NCBI RefSeq assembly: GCF_003589595.1
Contig: NW_020653415.1
Location: forward strand, 346,625-410,624
Length of the DNA stretch: 64,000 nucleotides
DNA from: Hyposmocoma kahamanoa
Taxonomy: Eukaryota > Arthropoda > Insecta > Lepidoptera > Cosmopterigidae
Direction of reading: 5' to 3'
A program made the position numbers and the translations under genes. The notes beneath the pieces are model-generated. The model saw only the letters and a program-made list of their open reading frames with translations. It was not told the origin of the DNA and searched no databases. Below, piece after piece: positions 32,301-42,040 of the stretch. Each line of letters opens with the position of its first letter. Position 1 is the stretch's first letter.

Positions 32301-35300
32301 TCATACATACGTACACTACATCTAAATGTAATGTGTCTAGTTCTAAAACTATGTCTACTAAAAATACAAAGAGCCTGACCTTATTAAAATATGTCTGAAT
32401 AAAAATTGATTTCGATGCTGGCAGTCCAAGTGTCAAAATAAGAATAAAGAAGCCAATTCAGAAATTAGTAATCATTAAACCGTCAACATTTTAACTTTCA
32501 CAATCTATCGATAAAATTGTCAACAACAACTATATGACTATTTGAAATTTGTTAACTGGCAACCTTTGCAGGGTTGTCATTTTTCAACGTTTTCAAAAAA
32601 GACACACTATACAGTATAGTTAATTAGTTAGATATTATTAGATAAAACGCCGTGTACATCAAAATGTACATCATATTATGTGGAGTGAGTCAGACCCAGG
32701 CTATATTATTCCTACTACACGTATACGTGTGTGTGCATTACAAACATAATTAAAATTTCTCATACAAATTTAGTTTCAGAAAAGTTGATTTGTTTAAAAA
32801 AAAACAAATAAATGCACGCGTTGTATATCCGAAAATAAAAAATGTTTTGTTTAGAGATGGCTAAAACCTAAGACTTCAATATGTAAGTAATTTCAACCAA
32901 AATCCATTATTGTTCCAGCAATGGGAATGGGTTTATGCGTGACGTTCATCGCGCTCATCCGCCTACCGTCATTGAAGGTGTCCACACTGTTACTAACCGG
33001 ACTGCTTCTCTATGATGTCTTCTGGGTCTTCTTTTCTTCATACATCTTCACTACTAATGTCATGGTCAAAGTGGCTACCAGGTAATAACAATGTGCCAGA
33101 CAACCTCACCTATTGGTGAGGTCTGGTCACGAATTAGAGACTAATTTATACTGTGTTTACCTGAGCATCGGAATTCACCCAGAACAACCAAATTTACAAA
33201 AAGAACAGAAATTTAGAAAAGTTCATTTTCGAATCGAACTCGGGACTTTCTCATCCAACGCCCGAAGTGCAAACTATTGAGCCACCAAGTCGTCAAAGTT
33301 AGCAATTAGGATTCATATTTTACCATACCGCTAAGTGTACAAAGATGGCAAACTTTGTATACTACTCTGTTGCCTTAGTTAAAATCTTATGATGTAGACG
33401 TCGGGTCCGCGCTAAAAAGTGTCCGAACTTATAGGGCGTTAAAATCGTATACAGAGCGTCATTCACGCTTTAGTCTTCGTTTGTTCGACTGACAGCGAAG
33501 CAAGCAAAATTAGACAGTACTGCGATGACATTACAATTTAAATTCAACGTTTTAGCTTTTTCATATTCCTTTACATGTTACTGTGTTTAAATAGGTTGAC
33601 TTGGGACATTTTTTTCGTGGTTTTTGTATTAGACCCGTCGTCCATTTATTTGTAAGTCAATGGTTAAAATAAAATTACTTTCGACTTCTACTAATTTGTA
33701 GAAGTACCACATATAGCGCTACCGTGTCAAGTTTCTTCTTCTAGGATCTTCTAGACCATAGTTAGTGCTACTGTTGGATAATATTTTGAAAAATTTCAAA
33801 TCGGAATTTGTTCCGGAAAAAATATTTATAATGGCACCATCGCTTTCGTTCAGTGTGTTCAACTTTCGAAGGTTGTTATTGTAAAAGATATATATAAATG
33901 TAAAACCATTTAGATATATCTTTTGAAATTTTATTTAGCGTCAATCATAAAATAAAATTGTACTTACAGCGAAAATCAAGTCAGATTAAAACGAGATTTA
34001 AAATGATTGGACAACAGCGAAAAGAAATCATAGGTAAAAAAATCTTTATAATGGCAACATCGTTTTTGTTCAGTGTGTTCAACTTTTGACAAGTGTCATT
34101 TGTCATGTGGAAAAATGTGTGAAAAATATTCGGAAATATTTAATTTTTTAAAACGGAAATTTTACCGTGAACCCAACATTAATCCCATCAATTCTGTAAT
34201 ATCAAAACACAATTATTTTTTAGAAAAATCTGCTGAAAGAAGGATTGTTCGACTTTTGTCATTTTTCAGATTAATACCTTAAGGATACATTTAACTTACT
34301 TTGTACATTAAATATTAAAGAATTCAATTTAGCCATTACAATTGACATTCTATAGATAATAGCCGAAAGATTCTTGTTGTATTGAAATTACAAAAGACTG
34401 TACTGGGATAGTGAAGGTTTATATTTGCTACAGTATACAGCAGCAACGGATCGATCGAATCCGGAATCTCCTCACCCAGTGCCCACAGTGCAAACCGCGC
34501 CACTGTGGTCGACTATATTACATTCTCATTCGATTTTTATTAAGATCATTATGACGAATCGAATCGCCTAGATCGCATTTATAATTTAAACAAAATATCT
34601 AGATCTCTTCTTGAATCTATTTTATATTGGCCTGCAAGAAAAGTAGGCAACATCTAACTACAATTTGCCGATTCTTTCTACTTTTGTCTCATATGAACGT
34701 CTTTTCCCACTGGCTAATATCACCCTAACTGAAAGTCGTAACCGACTGAAAAGGAAAAAATTTTTTTTATCAATTCAAGAGCATACGATCCGATCTGTGG
34801 GTGGACTTTTTTTTATTATTATTGTACTAAGTGATGGGACGAACAAGTGGTACGCCAGATGATGAGCGACACGCCTGTCATAACAGTTGCAGTGCAGTTT
34901 AAGATTATTTACTAAACGGGAACGCAAACTATTGGAATGGCTTAGGATGCACGTTCACAGAAGGCCGTAACATGAGCCAGTTCAATGCATGCGTGGTGAG
35001 TGAGGGTATTGGCCCGAAAAATTTGAATTTGTTCTAATTTAGTGGATTGTCTTTATCACTGGTCTAGAGACACTCCATAGTGGATTGTGTATATTTATAC
35101 GACGCCAATTATGACGTGGCTGAATGGAATGGCTCGTCGATTGGCCCCGTATAAACGGTCCTTAAAGCTAATCGCAAAGGTCTGAGGTACACTGCCTCTG
35201 CGCCCATCACCCTGAGACATAATTGAAAAGTCCCATGTGCCTGTAATTTCACCAACACCCTTCAATAGCGGAACGAAGTAATGCTCACATTACTTCTTTA

Positions 35301-38300
35301 CTTCTTGGCGGCAGAAATAGGTAAGGTGGCAGCACTTCCCTGGACGAACTCTTTCAAAAGGAGTTCTACTGGATCTCGACTGGATCCATATTTATGATTC
35401 ATTACGATCCAAAAATCGTTACAAAGCAAAAAATCGTCCATCCCTAGCGGTAACGTCTTACTTAACCATGTTACGGATTGAAATGTATTTTTAATCTATT
35501 TTACAGGCCAGCTGAGAACCCCATGAACGTAGTGGCGCGGCGGCTGGCCCTCGGCGGTATCCGCGACGCACCTAAGCTCAGCCTGCCTGCCAAGCTAGTG
35601 TTTCCCTCGATGCACCATCAAGGACATTTCTCAATGCTCGGTTAGTAAAAATGTATAATATCCTAACTACATTGCCCTTCAGGTTTATAAAAACTGCACT
35701 GTTATAAAAAATTCAAAATCATCTTTATTTCATAGATAAGCAAATTACATTTCAAATCGTCAAATTGATTAAACTCTACCGCTCCTTCCTATTCTTAATC
35801 GACTTTGAAAAAAGGAGGTTCGCAATTCGACTGTATGTTTTTTTGTGTATGTGTGTTACGCGATAACTCCGCGGCATTTGTGAAGCGATTTTGATGATCT
35901 TTTTTTTGTTGGAAAGAGGGTACCTCATTAGTGGTCCCATTTAAATTGTAAATATTCCACCTGTAAGGTTGGCAAAGTAAGGGATGAATGACATTTTTTT
36001 GAGGGCAGTTTTTTTAGTACTCTGTATTGAGATTAATAAGCAGGGATCGGAATAAGTACTGTCTGTGGTAGTGTACTTAAGGGATTTCCCGAATCCCGAA
36101 CAGATCCAGGACCTAAAGAATATTGTCGTAAGACAGTATCCATTTTCTGTCTATGTTCCTCGAAGTTTAGGTAGAAAAACTACCTATTCCGATCCCTGTT
36201 AATAAGTGACGGAACGAACAAGTCGTGCGCCTGGTGATAAGCGACACGCCTATCCGTAACAATTGCAGTGCCACTTACAGCTTTGAATCGCAAAGATCTA
36301 AGGAGCACTGCCACTGCGCCCGTCACCCTGAGACATAAGTTGACAAGTCCCATCTGCCTGTAATTTTACCAGCACCCCTTCAAAACCGGAACACAGTCGT
36401 GCTCACTTTACTACTTAATTAATGCTCATTTATTGATAATAAATATAATAGTAGTTTATGTGACTGTTCCATAATAAAAGGCATTCAAATACATGTGTGG
36501 GATGTTTGAAATTTGAATGTAATAATAAAATGGAATTTAATGTTATTATTAAGCAATAACAACATTTTCACAGATAAGTTTCTTATCTTTATGCTGGTCG
36601 TAATTTGCGGTTTTTGAACACATCGTAGAGAGTTTATGATATGCGCGTAGATAATAATAGTTTATGTGACTGTTACATAATGAAGATTAAAATACGAGTG
36701 TTTTAATGCCTAATTGTTATTTATTTATTTATTTAGTTTACACATGTTATAAGCTCTCTGTGATGTGTTCAGGAACCGCATGTTACGACTGGCGAAATGG
36801 CAAATAAAAACTTTTCTCACGCATATCACACAACCGTAGTTTTTATTTAATTCATTCTCATATCAACTATCATTTTGTTCGATATAAAATAACGTGTGAA
36901 ATTTGTCAAACATTTCATTTCGCATAAAACTTCATCTCGATATTAGAATTGAGGTCGAATGATAAGAAATTTATTCTAACAAAACTGTTAATTTTTATGC
37001 TGGTCGTTATTTGCGGTTTTTGAACACATCATAGAGAGTTTATGATATATGCGTAGATAAATAATATTACCATATCACCTTTATACACTACAGGTCTTGG
37101 TGATATTGTGATGCCGGGTCTATTGCTGTGCTTCGTACTTCGTTACGACGCGTACAAGAAAGCCACTCTCGTGTGCCAAATGGGACAGGTGCCCGGACCC
37201 CGATCCATGGTTAGTACTAATTCCTAACTGTCTAGCTTGAAAACCATACACATACACATTTTCTATGTCATCACTTAGCTCGGCTCAGGGCTCATTGAAA
37301 ACCAGCGCCACGGTCAATTACGGCTATGGCATAAGATGAATGAAGTCTTTTGCGTACGCCACAACCGCACAAATGACAGTACAATTTCAAGTCATTATAT
37401 TTTACTTTTTGCTTTTTGTTTTATTTTATTTTGTTTTTTGTATTTTTTGTATTTTTTGTTTTGTTTATTAATTCTTTTAATTTTATTTCGTTTGTCTAAG
37501 TGTTTTCGATATCTTTTTTATCTATGCGTTGTGGCGTTGCAATAAATGTCTATTCTAATTCAATTCGTACCCTTGACATCATAAAACCTCTATGCTTTTA
37601 TCACATGAAAGTCATAAAAATAATACGAACTACATGAAACAATTACACGAAGCGTGTGCGCACGCTTCTGTACGTGCGTGCCTTCGTTTATAAGACCTAT
37701 TTGTGAATGCACGCTGTACTTGTACAGAGTTCTTTCTAGCACTCCTTTTCTTGATTCCCTGCAATAGAACAAGTATGTTTCCTACAGGGTTCCCGTCTGA
37801 CGTACTTCCACTGCTCTCTGCTGGGCTACTTCCTGGGTCTGCTGACGGCGACAGTGTCGGCGGAGGTGTTCAAAGCAGCGCAGCCGGCGTTGCTCTACCT
37901 CGTACCTTTCACGCTGCTGCCTCTGCTCACTATGGCCTACGTTAAGGTGTTAATCATGTATATATTTAGAGGAACGGTAAAAATAAGGACGAATAAATAA
38001 TAATAAATAACGCATATAATTATGGCCCCGCACTAAGGAAACCGTGTTTCGCGGGTGCCATGGACACACGTAGGTAGACAACCACAAATTACACCCAAAC
38101 TTACGAGAGAAATAAATGTAGGCCATACAAATATTTCTCCCGGCCAGTCTAGCATGGTATCCGTCCGGCCACGAACGCTGTTAAGATGAGTCACGGGAGG
38201 AGAAGCGGATAAAACTGCTTTGCTAGATACTATTAAACTACTTACTATTAAACTTACATACGATTATACTATACACCTAAGAATACAGTCTAAAGAATGT

Positions 38301-39375
38301 TCTAATTTATTTCACGATAGGATGTTCTTTACTCGATCATATAAAATCCCGAAAAGAGGCCAAAATAAAAGTGTAAAACAAATTATTTAACAATAAAATA
38401 AATAACTTTGCACATAATTTTTATGTGGATATAATTTCTCTTTAATTACTACAAAGAACCTGCTGAATTTTGGTTTTCAACTGAGGCTCTGTAGTTATTA
38501 AATTGATATTTATCCCAGAACTTGCAAATACTCAGACAGTTTAACAACACGCCGCCCGCTGCCCCGTCAGTCACCATGGGGCGCTTGTCAACGTCAGTAA
38601 AAATTTTCCCCGCTTGTAATAAACACACGCCTGACATCCTAAAATCAAGGTTCACGTTCAAATAGCTCGCCTTAACAACGTTCACATGAAGCACTGGCCA
38701 CGAAACCAAAAGACGATTGAAGTCGTTCTTTTTTCAAATTAAATGTTCAGTTTCGGCGTGTACGATGAGTTCGAACGGTTCTGCCATCTTGTGGTTAGAC
38801 GCGTGAGAGACGGAAAGGTTATTGTTTCCGGCCAGGGTCGACAAAAGCCGAAAGCTGTCAAATTTAGCGCACTTCGAGTGCGGTTATTATGGCGTTATAC
38901 ATTTGTTTGCATGTTTTGCTTTTTCTTGTTAATCAATTGCGGGATTTCAGAAGTAGGTATTATTCATCCATATAATGATGTATTTCCAGGGCCGAACGGT
39001 TTCCATGCTGGACTACTACTCAGAGGTCCCGCTTTCGATTCCCGGTCCGGGGAAATATTTGTATGGCCTACATTTATTTATCTCGTCGACTTTGGGTGTA
39101 ATTTGTGGTTGTCTATGCAATAATAGGCTATGATAAATGTAAATAATTGGCAATGATTCGAATAATAAGATAGCAGTGAGCAGTTATCGCATTGTAATTC
39201 CGCAATTGTTCGCATTATCCTTTTTCATTTGACGACCTCGGTGACTTAACGGTTTGTACTGTGGATTTGTATCATAATTTATTTATTTCTTCACCAGGGC
39301 GATTTGAGAAGAATGTGGAGCGAACCATTCATAGCCCCGCCGAACGGCAAGGGCGGCACCGACTTCGACGTGTGA
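26343..39375 (+). CDS. SPPL3: Signal peptide peptidase-like 3 (GxGD intramembrane protease), first exon not found
   Basis: Eight exons join in frame with GT-AG introns: 26343-26497, 27976-28095, 31729-31917, 32919-33081, 35507-35640, 37094-37209, 37788-37946, 39298-39375 (stop). They give 371 residues; human SPPL3 has 384. About 17 N-terminal residues and the ATG must lie upstream, and I could not find that exon. Marks of the family are '[15 protein letters not shown]', '[12 protein letters not shown]', '[11 protein letters not shown]', the catalytic '[10 protein letters not shown]' (fifth exon region, 32919-33081), the second catalytic Asp in 'GLGDIVMPG' (formed across the 35640/37094 junction) and the PAL motif 'QPALLYLV'. 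All three active-site motifs are intact. The protease is multi-pass in the Golgi/ER and sheds type II membrane glycosyltransferases in animals. The C-terminal '[11 protein letters not shown]' is strongly conserved. The introns carry MITEs and SINEs. Confidence 0.95.
28597..29022. mobile_element. TIR element carrying a degenerate 52-bp tandem array
   Basis: The left end 'taaggctaaagacggcccgg' and the complement of the right end, 'caaggcgaaatacggcccgg', are inverted repeats with few mismatches, so the unit is a DNA-transposon-type element of about 425 bp in a SPPL3 intron. Its interior is six or seven degenerate repeats (see the separate entry). Confidence 0.65.
28644..28980. repeat. Degenerate tandem repeat, period about 52 bp
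   Basis: Units begin with 'agtgttaccgtttaaac'-like words near 28644, 28696, 28735, 28788, 28840 and 28890, and a last partial unit. Each continues 'tttttactatygattygtcaaa' roughly. Units differ by many substitutions and one is short, so the array is old. Not a CRISPR: units are diverged throughout and there are no conserved repeats with unique spacers. Confidence 0.65.
29340..29760. other. Unassigned, retroposon-like end in SPPL3 intron
   Basis: The plus strand ends in 'gatatgcaataaacatttg', like a retroposon 3' end with a polyadenylation signal. A 133-codon frame on the other strand has no protein signature and is best read as chance. Confidence 0.3.
29950..30260 (+). mobile_element. Possible LINE 3' relic
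   Basis: A plus frame ends near 30157 ('[11 protein letters not shown]'), resembling the tail of the LINE fragment at 6700-7270, and the following 'gctgacaccttgtatg' matches that element's 3' UTR near 7241. Weak. Confidence 0.35.
30676..31049. mobile_element. MITE with TGGCGCGTTTACAC-type ends
   Basis: The left end 'tggcgcgtttacactagg' is matched inverted by the right end 'cctgtgtaaacacgcca'. It is 374 bp and GC-richer than its surroundings. The 98-codon frame inside is incidental. It lies in the SPPL3 intron before the 31729 exon. Confidence 0.7.
31070..31112. repeat. Short perfect hairpin
   Basis: 'aaactagcatagta' and 'tactatgctagttt' (14 bp each) are separated by two bases, just outside the preceding MITE. 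Confidence 0.6.
31157..31571. mobile_element. MITE with GAGGCTATCAGCGCAAAA ends
   Basis: TIRs of about 27 bp: GAGGCTATCAGCGCAAAA plus 'atggtgt' at the left and the complement at the right, one mismatch. It is 415 bp, AT-rich and non-coding. The same end begins again at the very end of the window (63984-64000). Confidence 0.75.
32116..32164. repeat. Perfect 18-bp stem hairpin
   Basis: 'aagaagtcattaattgcc' at 32116-32133 pairs fully with 32147-32164 around a 13-nt loop. It sits in a SPPL3 intron 200 bp after an exon. The stem is too short for an ordinary pre-miRNA. Confidence 0.7.
33232..33300 (-). repeat. tRNA-like SINE head
   Basis: On the minus strand 'tggtggctcaatagtttgca' (A box region) and 'cccgagttcgattcg' (B box) look like the head of a tRNA-derived SINE. 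Similar heads occur at about 34445-34510 (-) and 39233-39262 (+). Confidence 0.45.
33818..34095 (+). repeat. Diverged direct repeat about 217 bp apart
   Basis: 'tttataatggcaccatcgct' with 'gttcagtgtgttcaactt' at 33826-33868 recurs at 34044-34087 ('tttataatggcaacatcg'). Origin unknown. Confidence 0.45.
34830..35371 (+). repeat. Rep-A, copy 9, split by an insertion
   Basis: The first 66 bp or so (34830-34896) and the rest (about 35166-35371) flank 260-270 bp of unrelated sequence. No TIR or duplication at the junctions was evident. Confidence 0.65.
35805..36030 (+). repeat. Rep-B, uninterrupted copy
   Basis: 'aaaaaaggaggttcgcaatt', 'tgtgttacgcgataactc', 'ttttgttggaaagagggtac', 'gtggtcccatttaaattg'. 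It serves as the reference for the interrupted copies at 2986 and 10175. Confidence 0.65.
36203..36415 (+). repeat. Rep-A, copy 10 (3' truncated)
   Basis: Runs from 'gtgacggaacgaacaagtcg' to 'ggaacacagtcgtgctcact'. Confidence 0.7.
36446..37060. repeat. Repeated blocks in SPPL3 intron
   Basis: A 64-bp block ('tatgctggtcgtaatttgcg' to 'gcgtagataa') at 36590-36653 recurs at 36996-37060. 'agtttatgtgactgttccat' at about 36452 recurs at about 36658. They probably come from one repeat family inserted or duplicated locally. Confidence 0.5.
37265..37555 (+). other. Possible retroposon tail in SPPL3 intron
   Basis: A T-rich stretch ends in 'ggcgttgcaataaatgtc', like a retroposon 3' end. No family is assigned. 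Confidence 0.3.
37990..38176 (-). mobile_element. tRNA-derived SINE (SINE-1), copy E, B box deleted
   Basis: Reverse orientation with an (AAT)-rich tail at 37990-38012. About 30 bp covering the B box is missing between 'ttctcccggcc' and 'agtctagcatgg'. The body is otherwise intact. Confidence 0.8.
38990..39122 (+). mobile_element. tRNA-derived SINE (SINE-1), copy F, truncated
   Basis: Head 'gggccgaacggtttccatgc' and B box 'ctttcgattcccgg', body only to 'atttgtggttgtctatgc'. It lies in the last SPPL3 intron. Confidence 0.75.
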
Positions 39376-41805
39376 CTCATCGCACTGTAGCCATCTCAAG
39401 AATGCACTGCAGCAATGCGCTTGCACCCATACCTCTTGTACTGTTAGTTATTGCGTCATCAACTCACTAACGGCTTGCAATGGTATCGCATCGTTGACGT
39501 CACAATAGCAATCTCGGATTGAATACTTTCGGTACGTTTCCAGCCCCATCGTAAGTTTATAATTTTAGCGCCATCTAGCGACCGTTATGGTTACTATTGC
39601 GTTTGCGACTGTCATCCTTCAAAAAAGGAAATGCCCGCAGATCAATAATCTACAGTCACCATGATGTCACTACATGGGAATCTGCGTAACAAACGGACAA
39701 CGACGATATCGTGATCGATCCATTGTAAATACTGCACGATTCCTAAAGAAAAGTTGCGCTATCGTGAAAGTCAAGTAGGGTTAGTTGTCGATTAATAATT
39801 TCGACTGCTGACTACGCAAATGAAACTTAATTTAAGTTCAGTGGAACTCTATTTCGTTTATCACTATGAAAAGGACATAAAGATCAATGCCCATTTTGGA
39901 CTCGCAAATTTTTATATCGCGACCGCTTGAATATTTATATCCATCTAAATATACGTGATAAAATAAAATAATTTTCATTCATAAAATTTTCAAGGAGAAA
40001 AAAGATATGAATTTTTAATAAGAATACGTATAAACATAAGGAAAACATTGTAAATATTTCTTTTTGTACGTAACAAGACTTAAATTTTCAAGCCTCGTTT
40101 ACACAAATGTTGCCAAAATCAACTTCCCGTAGTTAAAAATATATAAATCCAGTATAATTAGAAACCACATTGAAACAAATGAAACTCTGTATCTGCGATT
40201 GATGATCGTCAATTTTTTTAGCTGGTCCACGACTGTATGAAACTTGGGCATTGTTCTTTCGTTTTAATTTAATAACTTTTATCATACTAATGTTATAAAT
40301 ATTCATAATATTGACAGCTCTGTACGGAAAAGTAATCTTCTGATCATCCCTTACCGTTAACGAATGAGATTTGAACTGCAATTGAGTGTAGTATTTCGTA
40401 CGTAAATCGACGTGCGAAATACTACACTCGACGTACATAACTAACCTTACAAGACGGCGGCTAAATTGATTGTAGGGAATGCGAGTGTGACCTGTGTCAG
40501 CCAATGACACGCTACCATTTCGCACTTGCCTCCTGTTCAGTATGATCAAAATGTATGCCGCGATCAATAACGGGAAGTTAACTTGAGACCAGTGTTACGT
40601 CCTATATCCTTGAAAGCCATAGAAATAATAGTAATTGCTACCTTCAAAAATGTATTAATAAGCAATAGACGTACTTATTTTCAATAGTGTTCTTGGAACA
40701 GACACTAGCCTTAAAATTTACAGTGAAATTTCAGATTTGAAACAATGACACCGGGTTCAGCCCTGTTTTGACTTCAGAAGTGTCCTTGAAATATCCACAA
40801 CATAGGTATATGACTATAATAACAATGTGACAACCCTACGCTCCGAGTGAAGTGTCGGTATTGAAGCGCCAAAAAGGCGGGAGTGGCCCTACTTGTTCTT
40901 ATTTATACTATGTTATTTAGGCAACGTCCTGGCTTACACTAGCGCATAGATTTACAAACTTTTTGTTTGACTGCCCATTTAGGCAAGATAATAAAATTTC
41001 TAAGCCCATCACCATAAAAAATACGCATTTTTAGGAAAAAAGTGTATACGTGTGGTTTATACAAAATTCAGGTTTTTTTTTTTTAGCTAGCCCAACGCGA
41101 TTGATTTCATATACTTTCACGAAAAAGGAGCGCAAGAAAAAGCACGTTCAATTATATTAACTCTTTGTACAGTGATCGCGAAGTCTCAAGTAAATTTCCC
41201 ATAAAGATCGGGATTATAAAACGTATATGCTAAGGTAAGGTACGATTAGATAACTAAATACGCTTTATTTCGTTGGAACTTCGTCATGGAGTCACAGCAC
41301 AGGGTATCTCGACCTCCTATTGGCTGACCAGTGCAGGCACTTCATTTGAGGTGTTTATTCGTAACTAGACTCAAGAGATGAACCTATATAAATAAATTAT
41401 TTATTAAATTTGCTATACTGAAAATTATGGGTTTATTATGGGTAAAGATCCACAACTTCAGGTTGTAGCGCCTATTTTGTATTCGGTGTTATTAGGTTAG
41501 GTTTTACTCTTGCCACCCTTAGCTTCACAAAAATCTCCGAGTCTTGCTAAAAATATGCAACCCTATGAGTTCAATCCACCAGCATACTTTAGAACACGCG
41601 TGGCTGTTTCCTCCTCTACATGAACAAATTTATAAATATACGAATTCTTTTAATTAAATTTAGATATGAATAAATACCTCAACTTCATTTAATTCTGATG
41701 ACAAATACTCAGAGCATTTTTTACTTTTACTTTTAATACTTCTTTTTTAAATATTTTGATACTTATTGAATGAAATGTTTTTACATCGGCAGACTATTTT
41801 TATTT
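39376..41805. other. SPPL3 3' UTR and intergenic sequence
   Basis: The part after the SPPL3 stop is presumably 3' UTR; an AATAAA lies near 39963. A perfect 15-bp hairpin ('gagtgtagtatttcg' at 40384-40398, complement at 40415-40429) lies at about 40.4 kb. No other gene was recognised. Confidence 0.4.
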
Positions 41806-41811
41806 TAAATT

Positions 41812-41998
41812 ACGCAAGACTTTTTTTGCCTATCTATATCATTATAAGTATAATTTTTAAGTGAATGAAATTCGCGATATTGAATAATTTCTAATCGTAA
41901 CTTTTTTTAATCACGCAAGACTTTTTTTGCCTATCTATATCACTATAAGTATAATTTTAAAGTGAATTAAATTCGCAATACTGAATAATTTCTAATCT
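41812..41998 (+). repeat. Two tandem 85-bp units
   Basis: 41812-41896 ('acgcaagactttttttgcct' to 'gaataatttctaatc') is repeated at 41913-41998 with a handful of changes, a period of about 101 bp. It lies just left of the Fanzor remnant. An inverted 'tcttgcgt' follows at about 42026. Confidence 0.75.
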
Positions 41999-42040
41999 AA
42001 ATTTAAGCAAAGATAGACGAAAGAATCTTGCGTTTATTTT

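Noticed and set aside
38743..39123. 126-codon frame near the end of SPPL3
   Set aside because: It lies in the last intron and overlaps SINE-1 copy F; the SPPL3 splice sites skip it.
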